DNA from: Sinobaca qinghaiensis
Lineage (GTDB): Bacteria > Bacillota > Bacilli > Bacillales > Marinococcaceae
Direction: 5' to 3'
DNA: 64,000 nt
Assembly (NCBI RefSeq): GCF_003610495.1
Contig: NZ_RAPK01000008.1
Span: 171,296-235,295 of the forward strand
Part shown: one piece after another, positions 26,425 through 35,025 of the stretch
Numbering within the stretch: the first letter of the stretch is position 1
How the letters are laid out: every line of letters begins with the position of its first letter
The notes under the pieces: model-generated
Told to the model about the DNA's origin: nothing
Databases searched by the model: none
What the model saw: the letters and a program-made list of their open reading frames with translations, nothing else
Program-made: the position numbers and the translations under genes

Positions 26425-27087
26425 ATGAACCCTAATGAAGCATATAAACCAGGCGACGAAAGTATTCTTGTCTGTGTTTTCTTCCCGCCGGATGCAGAAC
26501 GCCTGATCCGCAGAGGCTGGACCATTGCCAAATCCTTCGATGCCCCTCTTCATGTCATTACAGTGGAAAATTCGAGAGAAGATGAAGACTATCTGGAAAA
26601 CCAGCAGAACCACGAAGAGTGGAAACGTCTGTCTGATGAGTACAATGCTGATTTTATCATTGAACCAGCTAACGGAAGAAAAGTGGCTGAAGTCATCGTA
26701 GACGTAGCCAAAGAACGCGAGATTACCCAGATCGTTATCGGTAAAAGCGCCCGCAGCAAATGGCAGGAACTAACAAAAGGAGCAATCGCTACTGAAATTT
26801 TAAAGCGTATCGATTTCGTCGATGTGCACATCGTGTCTGTGCAGCGTGAGCTTCCGCCTTCTTTCGGTGACTACCAGAAAGGCGTTCGTGCCTTTCTTAC
26901 TAAAGAAAATGAGACATACACCCTTCATCTGGGAAACTGTCCGGAAGGATGTATTGAAGGTATTTTCTTTAAAGATATGCATACGGATTTCGAGAGCGGA
27001 TTGTTCAAAACGTTCCACGGCAAGGAAATTGTTATCGGTCGTGTTATTAATGGCACCGTCCGCGAGAAAATTTTCCCGAAAGAGTAA
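26425..27087 (+). CDS. Universal stress protein with an extra C-terminal domain
   Basis: A 220-residue protein. Residues about 10-140 form a Usp-type alpha/beta domain (ILVCVFFPPDAERLIRRGWTI ... EITQIVIGKSARSKWQELTKGAI), similar to the Usp domains of KdpD. The C-terminal 75 residues are not Usp; they contain a CPEGC motif (TLHLGNCPEGCIEGIF) and a basic, beta-rich end. I do not recognise this extension. The ATG at 26425 has AAGGAGAG before it; an ATG eight codons earlier lacks such a site. The DoxX-like gene follows 22 bases later. Confidence 0.8.
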   Translation: MNPNEAYKPGDESILVCVFFPPDAERLIRRGWTIAKSFDAPLHVITVENSREDEDYLENQQNHEEWKRLSDEYNADFIIEPANGRKVAEVIVDVAKEREITQIVIGKSARSKWQELTKGAIATEILKRIDFVDVHIVSVQRELPPSFGDYQKGVRAFLTKENETYTLHLGNCPEGCIEGIFFKDMHTDFESGLFKTFHGKEIVIGRVINGTVREKIFPKE

Positions 27088-27109
27088 CAAAAGAAAGGAG
27101 AATTTTCTC

Positions 27110-27472
27110 ATGGCCCGACTATTATTCGGCTTTATTCTAACTGCAGCGGGCGCCGCTCATTTCAAGCGTCCCCGCTTTTTTTCAAGAATGATTCCTTTTT
27201 TAGGCAGAGCCCGTATGGCTGCTGTTTACCTGTCCGGCGTCGCAGAAGCAGTCCTCGGCATTCTGCTGCTGATTAATAAGGGAACTGCCTGGACGGGAAA
27301 AGCTGTTTCTGTATTAATGGTTCTTGTGTTTCCAGCTAATTTATATATGGCTGTTACGAACATGCCGCTTAAGAAAAACGGAAAACCAAAACCGCTTCTC
27401 TTATGGATGCGGGTGCTCCTGCAGTGGCCGCTGATTACATCGGCATGGAAGCTCTCTTCCTATAGAAAATAA
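27110..27472 (+). CDS. DoxX-like small membrane protein
   Basis: A 120-residue protein with about four hydrophobic helices, resembling the DoxX family: MARLLFGFILTAAGAAHFKRP, YLSGVAEAVLGILLLI, LMVLVFPANLYMAV and WMRVLLQWPLI. The histidine in helix 1 (AAHF) and the GVAE segment are typical. DoxX proteins take part in thiosulfate or redox chemistry at the membrane; for this small form no role is established. The ATG follows AGAAAGGAG, and it is co-transcribed with the universal stress protein gene. Confidence 0.8.
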   Translation: MARLLFGFILTAAGAAHFKRPRFFSRMIPFLGRARMAAVYLSGVAEAVLGILLLINKGTAWTGKAVSVLMVLVFPANLYMAVTNMPLKKNGKPKPLLLWMRVLLQWPLITSAWKLSSYRK

Positions 27473-27487
27473 AATCCCCATAAATAT

Positions 27488-27520
27488 AAGCCTGCCTCCC
27501 ATTAGGAAGCAGGCTTTTTT
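27488..27520. terminator. Bidirectional terminator between the DoxX-like and TauE genes
   Basis: Stem AAGCCTGC / GCAGGCTT, extended by an imperfect CTCCC-ATTAG-GA loop region, and a T run. Confidence 0.88.
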
Positions 27521-28251
27521 TAATTAAACAAAATAAGATTTATACCGGCAAGGGCAATAAGAATACCGGCAGCTACCTTAATTTTTTCTGAGGACAGGTG
27601 ACTGAAATAATGCATTCCCAAATTGGAACCCGCAATAACACTTACTGCACCTGCAAGAAAGTACCATATAAAGGTGCCGCCCAGATCACCGTTAAACAAA
27701 TGAATCGTAACGGTCAACAGGCTCGTTGTCACAAACGTAGCCTGCAGGGTGGCAGTGTATGCATATTTATCTTTTAAAAGAAGCAGGAAGTAAAATACAA
27801 AAAATGGACCCCCTACAGCGAAAACCCCTCCCACGATTCCTCCAAAAAAACCCAGGCTGATCGGCAGCCATTTTTTCTCTGCCAGCGCCGGATCCTTTTT
27901 CTCCTTTTTCATAAAGATATAGATTACCATTAAAATAAGGACAGCACCGAGAATCCGCTTCATTATTTCTTCTTCGCCAAATGTATTCAAAATAAAAAAA
28001 GCTCCGATTCTGCCGGCTATCGCAGCACTCAATATGTAAGTCAGGCTTTTGTAGTCAATATGCTTTCTAAACTTCAGCATAATCGTTACGGAAGTAACGA
28101 GAGCCAGGGCAATAACCAAAAGCGAGCTTTCCTTTACAGTAAATAAAAAAGGCAGCAGGGCCATCGCAAACAGACCAAATCCGAATCCGCTGATCCCTTG
28201 AATAAAGCTGCCTGCAAATAAAATGATCATAATAAGCAGTATTTCCATCAT
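27520..28251 (-). CDS. TauE/SafE family sulfite/sulfonate-type permease
   Basis: A 243-residue membrane protein with eight hydrophobic helices in two repeats. The family segments are FAGSFIQGISGFGFGLFAMALLP near the start and GFFGGIVGGVFAVGGPFFVFYFL in the second half (PF01925). Family members move sulfite, sulfoacetate or related organosulfur anions out of the cell. The start has GAGGAGAGA upstream. It is monocistronic between two terminators. The substrate is unknown. Confidence 0.9.
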   Translation of the reverse strand: MMEILLIMIILFAGSFIQGISGFGFGLFAMALLPFLFTVKESSLLVIALALVTSVTIMLKFRKHIDYKSLTYILSAAIAGRIGAFFILNTFGEEEIMKRILGAVLILMVIYIFMKKEKKDPALAEKKWLPISLGFFGGIVGGVFAVGGPFFVFYFLLLLKDKYAYTATLQATFVTTSLLTVTIHLFNGDLGGTFIWYFLAGAVSVIAGSNLGMHYFSHLSSEKIKVAAGILIALAGINLILFN

Positions 28252-28363
28252 GTTTTCTGTCTCTCCTCTTTCTTCACCGCATCAATAGTTCTTCCGCCCG
28301 TTATATTACACCTTTTTCTCTTTTTTATCGAGTTTCAAAATTACCGTTCAGAGTTTCCCGCAT

Positions 28364-28404
28364 AAAAAAGAAGCAGCACCTGTAGCAGTCGGCTGCTTCT
28401 TTTT
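28364..28404 (-). terminator. Terminator after the wrbA-like gene
   Basis: Stem AAAAGAAGCAGC / GCTGCTTCTTTT with T residues on the minus strand. Confidence 0.88.
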
Positions 28405-28411
28405 ATTTATA

Positions 28412-29074
28412 TTATGATACTGGCTGAACCTGTTTTACACCTGAAGCAATTTGTACTGTACGCTTTGCCTGATGTTTTACAGCTTCTTCAATATTTTCTA
28501 CGATGTTTCCATCCTGTCCAACCGTTGCGCTTGTTCCGTATGGGTTACCGCCGGTTGTAAACGTAATTGGATCGGAATAGCCCGGTGATGCGATAATTGC
28601 ACCCCAGTGCATCATGGACGTATAAAGAGCAAGGATAGTTGCTTCCTGTCCGCCGTGCGGATTGCTGGCGGAGCTCATGCCGCTTACTACTTTATTAACA
28701 AGCTTTCCCTGCGCCCAGAGGCCGCCGGTCATATCGATATACTGCTTCAGCTGTGCAGGAAGGTTACCAAAACGAGTTGGCATGCTGAAAATAATGCCAT
28801 CTGCCCATTCCAGATCTTCTGTAGAAGCTGTCTGAATGTCTTTTGTTGCTTCATAGTGCTCTCTCCAGGCCGGGTTGGAATCAAGTGCTGCTGCCGGTGC
28901 TGTTTCTTCTACTCTGAGAAGCTTTACTTCTGCTCCTGCTGCTTCTGCTCCTTCAACTGCCCACTTTGCCATCTTGTGGTTAGTGCCTGTTGAACTGTAA
29001 TAAATTACTGCAATTTTTGTGTCTGCCATTGTATCATCGCTTCCTTTCGATTTAAAAATATCAAATAGACCCAT
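28412..29074 (-). CDS. wrbA: WrbA-type NAD(P)H:quinone oxidoreductase
   Basis: A 220-residue flavodoxin-like enzyme that reduces quinones by two electrons. It has the FMN phosphate loop YYSSTGTNHKMAKW, the WADGIIFSMPTRFGNLPAQLKQYIDMTGGLW segment that defines WrbA, and the SASNPHGGQEATILALYTSMMHWGAIIASPGY stretch. There are two possible starts, at 29074 (GGTGGAG upstream) and 15 codons later (AAAGGAAG upstream). The longer form adds MGLFDIFKSKGSDDT. The gene lies 105 bases downstream of an MhqR-like repressor, as expected for quinone defence. Confidence 0.9.
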   Translation of the reverse strand: MGLFDIFKSKGSDDTMADTKIAVIYYSSTGTNHKMAKWAVEGAEAAGAEVKLLRVEETAPAAALDSNPAWREHYEATKDIQTASTEDLEWADGIIFSMPTRFGNLPAQLKQYIDMTGGLWAQGKLVNKVVSGMSSASNPHGGQEATILALYTSMMHWGAIIASPGYSDPITFTTGGNPYGTSATVGQDGNIVENIEEAVKHQAKRTVQIASGVKQVQPVS

Positions 29075-29179
29075 GTTTTATTCTCCACCTTACCTGGATT
29101 TACACTATAGCTGTTACCAGCAGATAATGCCGTCTTTGTTGAAGAAAAACTCACCTCCTATAAGAATGAAGTGCTTCTA

Positions 29180-29620
29180 TTATTGAAGGGACAGTCCCAC
29201 TCTTTTTAAGAGGGCAATAAACTGTTCTTTTTCTTCCGGACTTAGTACGCTGAATATTTCTTCAATCTTCTGCTCGTGAGCCGGGAAGATTTGTTCTATC
29301 TGCTGATAGCCTTTTTCTGTTATCTCGGCGTATACAATCCGGCGGTCTTTCGGGCACCGGACTCTTTGCAGCAGTTCTTTTTTCTCCAGCTTATCAATAA
29401 CGTACGTCATGCTTCCGCTCGTCAGCAGAATTCGTTTGCCAATATGCTGGATAGGCTGTTTGCCTTTATGGTAAAGAAGCTCGAGCACGCCAAACTCCGT
29501 AGGCGTTAACCCATGGGATTGGATGTCTTTTCTCACTTCCTCTTCCACCGCATGCTGTGCTCGTGATAATACAATCAACGACTTCAGCGCAGCAGAAGTT
29601 TCCACCTGTTTGTCTGTCAT
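29180..29620 (-). CDS. MarR-family repressor, MhqR-like
   Basis: A 146-residue winged-helix regulator. The DNA-binding part spans about 35-100 (LTPTEFGVLELLYHKGKQPIQHIGKRILLTSGSMTYVIDKLEKKELLQRV, then the wing CPKDRRIVYAEIT). It resembles B. subtilis MhqR, the repressor of quinone- and azo-detoxification genes. The start MTDKQVETSAAL is preferred because AAAAGGA lies at a proper distance, although the frame is open 12 codons further. A quinone reductase gene follows, and MhqR-type palindromes lie immediately upstream. Autoregulation is therefore likely. Confidence 0.85.
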   Translation of the reverse strand: MTDKQVETSAALKSLIVLSRAQHAVEEEVRKDIQSHGLTPTEFGVLELLYHKGKQPIQHIGKRILLTSGSMTYVIDKLEKKELLQRVRCPKDRRIVYAEITEKGYQQIEQIFPAHEQKIEEIFSVLSPEEKEQFIALLKRVGLSLQ

Positions 29621-29642
29621 AAGGATCATATCCTTTTGTTTA

Positions 29643-29675
29643 TATCTCGAATTCAATTATCTTGAATTAAAGATA
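29643..29675 (-). promoter_or_regulatory. Tandem MhqR-type operators
   Basis: Two overlapping 18-bp boxes. Box 29658-29675, TATCTTGAATTAAAGATA, is symmetric at eight of nine pairs. Box 29643-29660 starts TATCTCGAATTC. The published B. subtilis MhqR box is close to TATCTCGAATTCGAGATA. A TATAAT sequence lies on the minus strand at 29687-29692, so the boxes sit just after the expected transcription start of the repressor gene. Confidence 0.7.
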
Positions 29676-29783
29676 ATTTACCATACATTATACAACCATG
29701 CAACTTTTTCTTTCTTAACCAATAGTGCATTTCTCTTTTTATTTCGGTACACTGAAGGAAAAGTTTAGCTGGAGTGGGATGAA

Positions 29784-30707
29784 ATGGGACTTCTTTTCAA
29801 CATATTACTGCAGATTATTTTTCCTGTATTTATTTTACTGGCAGCCGGGGCACTGCTTCACCGCATTTTTCAATTTCAGCTGAGTACGCTTTCGAAGCTC
29901 CTGACTTATCTATTTCTGCCAACGATTATTTTCACGAATATTTATGAAAATGAAATGGAAGCCGCTCTGCTTTTAGAAATAGGCGGGTTTTTATTTTTGC
30001 AGTTTCTCGTACTTGCCGTTTTGACTGCAGTGTTTGCTAAAAGTACAGGCATGGATCCAAAGCTCGCCGCTACTTTTAAAAACAGTATTGTTCTCAACAA
30101 CTCCGGCAACTTTGGTATTCCGGTGAGCCAGCTGGTCTTTCAGGCCAATCCTGTAGGTTCTTCTATTCAGATTATCGTTATGATGTTTCAAAATATTCTT
30201 ACCTATACATACGGCATGATGAATTCCGCATCCACAAACGGCCGCGGCAGCAGCATGATTAAAGAGCTTTTCAAAACGCCGATCATCTATGCTTTGTTTC
30301 TTGGATTTATTTTTTACGGCTTTTCCATACCTATCCCCGGGTTTCTGTGGATTCCCCTTCAAAACCTTGCGGACGGTTTTCTAGCGGTCGCTTTGATTAC
30401 GCTTGGAGCTCAGGTGGCTTATCCTGCGCTGAAGCACTTTTCTTTTCTATTTTTTACAGCTATTGCCGGACGCCTGATCTTTGCGCCTATTATAGCTTTT
30501 TGTATCATTACCCTTCTTGGCATGGAAGGAACCGTCGCCCAGGCACTATTTATTGCAAGTTCTTTTCCTATGTCCCGCAATAGTGCACTATTTGCGCTCG
30601 AATATGACAATTATCCGGATTACGCAGCCCAGGGTGTTCTTGTTTCCACAATGCTCAGCAGCGTGACCGTAACGATTGTCGTCTATCTATCTGAACTTCT
30701 TTTTTAA
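29784..30707 (+). CDS. AEC family transporter (auxin efflux carrier-like)
   Basis: A 307-residue membrane protein of the AEC family (PF03547), with about ten helices in two halves. Typical segments are ILLAAGALLHRIFQF, YLFLPTIIFTNIYE, FKNSIVLNNSGNFGIPVSQLVF (the conserved N-x-G-x-P segment), and at the end FIASSFPMSRNSALFALEYDNYPDYAAQ. Bacterial members export or import malate, malonate or other small acids; the substrate is unknown. The gene is divergent from the MhqR-like repressor, and the operators lie between them, so it might belong to the same regulon. Confidence 0.88.
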   Translation: MGLLFNILLQIIFPVFILLAAGALLHRIFQFQLSTLSKLLTYLFLPTIIFTNIYENEMEAALLLEIGGFLFLQFLVLAVLTAVFAKSTGMDPKLAATFKNSIVLNNSGNFGIPVSQLVFQANPVGSSIQIIVMMFQNILTYTYGMMNSASTNGRGSSMIKELFKTPIIYALFLGFIFYGFSIPIPGFLWIPLQNLADGFLAVALITLGAQVAYPALKHFSFLFFTAIAGRLIFAPIIAFCIITLLGMEGTVAQALFIASSFPMSRNSALFALEYDNYPDYAAQGVLVSTMLSSVTVTIVVYLSELLF

Positions 30708-30717
30708 TGGAATAAAA

Positions 30718-30746
30718 AAAGCCTCCGGAACTTCCGGAGACTTTTT
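30718..30746. terminator. Bidirectional terminator between the AEC and fdhF-like genes
   Basis: A CCTCCGGAA/TTCCGGAG stem with A and T tracts, shared by converging genes. Confidence 0.85.
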
Positions 30747-30747
30747 C

Positions 30748-33096
30748 CTATTCTGTAGTCATTTCTAATTCTTCGACACGTTTTTCTACATAGCGCTGGT
30801 CTTTCTGAGCATGAAACGTTTCCGCTTTTTCTACTACTGCACCAATATTGTATTCTGGAATCTGTGCATGTTGTTCGTACGCCCGTTTATCAAGCAGGAC
30901 ATTTCCTTCCGGCCAGTAGACGGCAATATTGCTTTTGGCAATATCCTCAAACTTCGCTGTGCCCTGATAGGTCCCGAATTTATTATAGGTAACGACAGCG
31001 TCACCTTCTTTAATATTTAACACAGCGGCGTCTTCCTCATTCATAATAATCGCATACCGATCCGCACCATTGAAGGCATCCTTGCTGCTGTATATCATGG
31101 AATTAAACTGCTTTCCCCGGCGGGATGTTACATAGAAGTTGCCTTCCGTGCGGCGGTTTTCCGGAATATCGATGGCAAACAGCGTTCCTTTTCCATCCGG
31201 TGTCGGACATATACCGCCTTCACAGAGCCAGGCACCGCCCCATTGAAATACGTCTCCCTGTTCTTTCAAATGCTGGATACCGTCATAGTTTGGATTGGCT
31301 TTCGCAATTTCGGCACGTATCTCGTGAGCTTCCTGAAAGTTTATCTTTTCGACAGCGTCCGGACGAATTCGTGCGGCAAGGTCTACGTATATCTCCCACT
31401 CTGACCGCGCCTCTTCAATGCGCGGTCCTTCGATTTCCGGACTAAAGTACACCATTCTTTCTGTACTTGTAGACGTGCCTCCACCAGGCTGCTCGTATCT
31501 CGTCATGGCAGGCAGAACGATAACTTCCTCCTGGGCATCAACTAATGTAGACGTATTAAAAATAATGTCCTGATGTACCCGGAGCTCTACGCTGCTTAAA
31601 ATGTTTTCGATCGCATCCGGATCCGGCATTGTTTCCAAAAAGTTTCCGCCGCTCGTAAAGAACAGCTTCAGCTTTCGTTCATGATCGTCCGGCAGTACTG
31701 CATTTTCAAGCGACTGCCCGATCGTGTCCCCCTGCCATCTCGGAATATCAAATCCCCATAGTTCTTCCAGCCTTGCTGCGTTGCTTTCTGTGAAATCTCC
31801 TCCCGGAAGTACAAACGGATCTGCTCCCATTTCTCCGGACCCCTGCACTCCGCTGTGACCACGGATCGGCATTACTCCACAGTTTTCGCGGCCAATGAAA
31901 CCTCTGAGCATAGCAAGGTTAGCTACCTGGGAAATATTATCCGTCGCAAAACGGTGCTGTGTGAGTCCCATGCTCCAAATAAAGATGCCTGATTTGGAAT
32001 GCGCGAGCAGCTCGGCAAATTCAGCAATTCGTTCCTGCGACAGGCCGGAAGAAACCTCCAGCTCTGCCCAGCTCTGTGTCTGCATGTGAGCCTTTAGTTC
32101 AGCAAAACCGTTCGCATGCTCATTCACATAAGCATGGTCAATGGCGGAACCGGGCTGCTTTTCTTCCATCGCAAACCAATGCTTCATTACGCCGTTCATA
32201 AAGGCGATATCCCCGCCTATATTAACCTGATACACGTCATCTACAATCTGCGTGCCGAAAACGGCACTTTCCGGAATAGAGGGAATCCAGTACTTTTCCA
32301 TAGCCGGCTCCCGGTACGGGTTAATCATAATAATTTTCGTGCCTGCTTTTTTGGCGGCGTACATGTATTTCGTCGAAACGGGCTGATTGTTTGCGGCTAC
32401 GCTGCCCCAGAAAACAAGAACGTCCGAACCGATCCAGTCTTTGTAGTTGCAGCTGGATGCTCCGATTCCAAGTGAACGCTTCAGCGCCGTCTTACTTGGG
32501 GAGTGACAGATGCGCGAGGCGTTATCTATATTATTCGTGCCGATAAACCGCGTCATTTTCGCTGCCGTATAATACACTTCGTTGGTTATACCCCGGGCCG
32601 TTAGATAAAAAGCCATCTGTCTGGGATCTATTTCCTTTGCTTTGTCTGCGATGCGGTCCAACGCTGTATCCCAGCTGATCCGGGTGAATTTTTTCTCTCC
32701 TTTTTTACGGGAAAGAGGAAACGGAATCCGACCGAGCTTTCTAAGCTGGGTGCTGTCGAGCTCCCGCATCTGATCCACATCTTCAAGAATATCTGTTTTC
32801 ATCGCCGGAGCCGTGTTCAGCCGGAGCACATTCAATCTGGTTGTACAAAGATGCGGTCCGGAAAGCGTCTGGTCATAAAGCCCGGATACGCCGAGCGCGC
32901 AGCCATCGCAGACTCCTTTCGTCAGAATACGGTAAGCGTAGGCAGCATTGTCCTTATTATCCCACGCTACTTTCATCGTATCTCGGATATGGTGGGGCTT
33001 TACCTTGCCGAGTCCCATAGGTGTCAAACCCGCCCAAAGACTTGGCGTTACTTTTTTATTCAGCTTTACCGGTCCTGTATGTTTTGTTTTTCCCAT
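30748..33096 (-). CDS. FdhF/YdeP-type molybdopterin oxidoreductase, alpha subunit
   Basis: A 782-residue molybdoenzyme of the formate-dehydrogenase-like YdeP group (TIGR01701 type). It has a short N-terminal Cys region, CDGCALG followed by HLC; only three of the usual four FeS cysteines are evident. The Mo-bis-MGD domains follow. RICHSPSKTAL places a cysteine where formate dehydrogenase has its Mo-ligand Cys/Sec, and the C-terminal dinucleotide domain starts near NFYVTSRRGKQFNSM. There is no signal peptide, so it is cytoplasmic. The ATG at 33096 is chosen for AGAGGTGG upstream, rather than a GTG three codons earlier. No small FeS subunit is adjacent. The fdhD and moa/moe genes nearby fit its cofactor needs. 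Confidence 0.88.
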   Translation of the reverse strand: MGKTKHTGPVKLNKKVTPSLWAGLTPMGLGKVKPHHIRDTMKVAWDNKDNAAYAYRILTKGVCDGCALGVSGLYDQTLSGPHLCTTRLNVLRLNTAPAMKTDILEDVDQMRELDSTQLRKLGRIPFPLSRKKGEKKFTRISWDTALDRIADKAKEIDPRQMAFYLTARGITNEVYYTAAKMTRFIGTNNIDNASRICHSPSKTALKRSLGIGASSCNYKDWIGSDVLVFWGSVAANNQPVSTKYMYAAKKAGTKIIMINPYREPAMEKYWIPSIPESAVFGTQIVDDVYQVNIGGDIAFMNGVMKHWFAMEEKQPGSAIDHAYVNEHANGFAELKAHMQTQSWAELEVSSGLSQERIAEFAELLAHSKSGIFIWSMGLTQHRFATDNISQVANLAMLRGFIGRENCGVMPIRGHSGVQGSGEMGADPFVLPGGDFTESNAARLEELWGFDIPRWQGDTIGQSLENAVLPDDHERKLKLFFTSGGNFLETMPDPDAIENILSSVELRVHQDIIFNTSTLVDAQEEVIVLPAMTRYEQPGGGTSTSTERMVYFSPEIEGPRIEEARSEWEIYVDLAARIRPDAVEKINFQEAHEIRAEIAKANPNYDGIQHLKEQGDVFQWGGAWLCEGGICPTPDGKGTLFAIDIPENRRTEGNFYVTSRRGKQFNSMIYSSKDAFNGADRYAIIMNEEDAAVLNIKEGDAVVTYNKFGTYQGTAKFEDIAKSNIAVYWPEGNVLLDKRAYEQHAQIPEYNIGAVVEKAETFHAQKDQRYVEKRVEELEMTTE

Positions 33097-33176
33097 TTTT
33101 TCCACCTCTTCATATGTAATAAATGCATGTCTGGACAGCGCTTTCTTTTAATCGTACAGGCAGTTTTTTCGTTAAA

Positions 33177-33223
33177 ACAAAAAACCACCGTACCTCTCCC
33201 TAAGGAAGAGATATACGGTGGTT
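33177..33223 (-). terminator. Long hairpin terminator between the DUF2294 and fdhF-like genes
   Basis: The outer stem AACCACCGTA / TACGGTGGTT is nearly continuous with an inner CTCTTCC/GGGAGAG stem and ends in T residues on the minus strand. It lies 45 bases after the DUF2294 stop and 80 bases before the fdhF-like ATG. It either ends the upstream operon or limits readthrough into the molybdoenzyme gene. Confidence 0.85.
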
Positions 33224-33267
33224 GAGTCTTTAACAGGGACGCTGCCAAGTGCCTAACCTGAGTTAGA

Positions 33268-33630
33268 TTATGATTTTAAAAATTTTTCCTGAATGTTCTC
33301 ATCAAATACGAAAATAGACATACCGAAGTCTCTTTCAATGTCAATATCGACGAAAAGCTCAACAAATTTACACTGCAGAAATTCTTCCATTTCGACAGGA
33401 GGGGTTTTCCGGTATATTTCCTTAACCATTTCGGTTCTGGCTTCCCGAAGCATATGTCTGCCCTCGTCTGAGCTTGAGATGAATTTCTCAATGGGAGACA
33501 GATTGCCTTCCATTTCGCATATTGCCCAGTTTTTGCAAAATGTAGTCTTGATCATGCTTGGTCCTTTACCCATGTGTTTCTTGCGGAACGAACGGACGAG
33601 ATTACTAAATTCTGCTTCATATTTATGCAT
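33268..33630 (-). CDS. DUF2294 family protein
   Basis: A 120-residue soluble protein matching the DUF2294 pattern: FSNLVRSFRKKHMGKGPSMIKTTFCKNWAICEMEGNLSPIEKF in the first half, then EGRHMLREARTEMVKEIYRK. The function of this family is not settled. Members are often found beside formate dehydrogenase-like genes in Bacillaceae, as here. It follows the OFA antiporter by 60 bases on the same strand, with AAAGGATT before the ATG, so the two probably form an operon. Confidence 0.82.
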   Translation of the reverse strand: MHKYEAEFSNLVRSFRKKHMGKGPSMIKTTFCKNWAICEMEGNLSPIEKFISSSDEGRHMLREARTEMVKEIYRKTPPVEMEEFLQCKFVELFVDIDIERDFGMSIFVFDENIQEKFLKS

Positions 33631-33690
33631 TACTATGCCAATCCTTTTTTGTTCAGCTACGTAGAATCCTATAAGGATTTAATTCAAATG

Positions 33691-34941
33691 TCAACTAGCA
33701 GCTTTTGCTTTGACGGCATTCTCTTTTTTAAGCTTATTAATATCGATGCGGATCACAAGAGAAACGATAAGAGCTATGACAAACATCCCCCCGAAAATAT
33801 ATAAAGTTGCTGCATAGCTTGATGTTGTTTCTCTAACCCAGGCGGCCAGGTTGGGGCCTACAAGCCCTGCAGCGGCCCAGGCGGTTAAAATATAGCCATG
33901 AATAGCGCCGAGCTGCTTGGTTCCAAACAAATCACCGATATAAGCAGGGATAGAAGCAAATCCTCCACCATAGCAGGTAATTATCAAAAACAGTACAGCC
34001 TGGAATAGAATCGCTGCCGTAATACTTGGCAGAGCGAAAAAGGTAACAATTTGAATGGCGAAGAATGTCGTATATACATTTGGACGTCCCATGTAATCGG
34101 AAATCGTCGCCCAGGCAATACGACCTGCCCCGTTGAAAAATCCCATAATGCCGACCATGGTGGCGGCCGCTGCTGCAGAAAGTCCGGCAATTTCCTGTGC
34201 CATTGGAGATGCTACCGCTAAAATGGCAATACCACAGGTGACGTTAATAAACAGCATGATCCATAAATACCAGAATCGTCTTGTTTTCACCGCTTCATTC
34301 GCTGTGAGCTGGGATAAATCAGTGTTAACCCGACTCGAACCGCCCTGCTGGTATTCCGGCATATATCCTGCCGGCGGACGCTCGAGATAAAGCGCAGACA
34401 AAATCATGACAATAAAGTAAACACTTCCGAGAATAAAGAAGGTGCCGGCAATGCTGACATTTTCAATTAAATTTGCCATAATCGGGCTTGCAATCATTGC
34501 TGCAAATCCAAAACCCATAATAGCAAGACCAGTGGCCAGACCACGTCGATCCGGGAACCATTTCACGAGCGTTGAAACCGGTGTAATATATCCAACCCCA
34601 AGTCCGATTCCTCCAAGAACGCCATAAGTAACGTAAAGCAGTCCCAGTGACTCAATCGACACCGCAATACCGGAACCAATCATGCCGGCTCCAAAAAACG
34701 AAGCGGCTACAAGACCGGACACACGCGGCCCGTACTTTTCCACAAAGTGTCCCATAAAGGCCGCAGAAAGCCCCAGAAACAGAATCGCTATACTAAAGGT
34801 AATCGATACTGCACTCAGATCCCATCCATACTGCTCCATCAAAGGATTTGTAAATACACTCCATGCATAAACCGATCCTATGGAAATATGTATGCCTACA
34901 GCAGCAAGAGCGATGAGCCAGCGGTTTTTTGTTTTTCCCAT
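33691..34941 (-). CDS. MFS antiporter, oxalate/formate (OFA) family
   Basis: A 416-residue, 12-helix transporter of the OFA family. It begins NRWLIALAAVGIHISIGSVYAWSVFTNPL, the family's characteristic first helix, and continues with AAFMGHFVEKYGPRVSG and GVGYITPVSTLVKWFPDRRGLATGLAIMGFGFAA. Such carriers exchange oxalate, formate or lactate-type monocarboxylates. Placement beside an FdhF-like enzyme and fdhD suggests formate or a similar acid (inference). A leader with a promoter and a terminator-like hairpin precedes it. Confidence 0.88.
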   Translation of the reverse strand: MGKTKNRWLIALAAVGIHISIGSVYAWSVFTNPLMEQYGWDLSAVSITFSIAILFLGLSAAFMGHFVEKYGPRVSGLVAASFFGAGMIGSGIAVSIESLGLLYVTYGVLGGIGLGVGYITPVSTLVKWFPDRRGLATGLAIMGFGFAAMIASPIMANLIENVSIAGTFFILGSVYFIVMILSALYLERPPAGYMPEYQQGGSSRVNTDLSQLTANEAVKTRRFWYLWIMLFINVTCGIAILAVASPMAQEIAGLSAAAAATMVGIMGFFNGAGRIAWATISDYMGRPNVYTTFFAIQIVTFFALPSITAAILFQAVLFLIITCYGGGFASIPAYIGDLFGTKQLGAIHGYILTAWAAAGLVGPNLAAWVRETTSSYAATLYIFGGMFVIALIVSLVIRIDINKLKKENAVKAKAAS

Positions 34942-35025
34942 TTCTTTTCTCCTCTTTCATGTCATAGTATAAAAACGGTGTAAGGTCCTGATTTCGGTGG
35001 AATACTTGCTTTTAAAACAGAAAAA

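Noticed and set aside
29075-29179. Possible leader peptide gene between the MhqR-like and wrbA genes (AGGAGGTGAG at about 29153)
   Set aside because: The ribosome binding site is fused with the only GTG candidate, leaving no spacing. The frame runs through wrbA without resemblance to anything.
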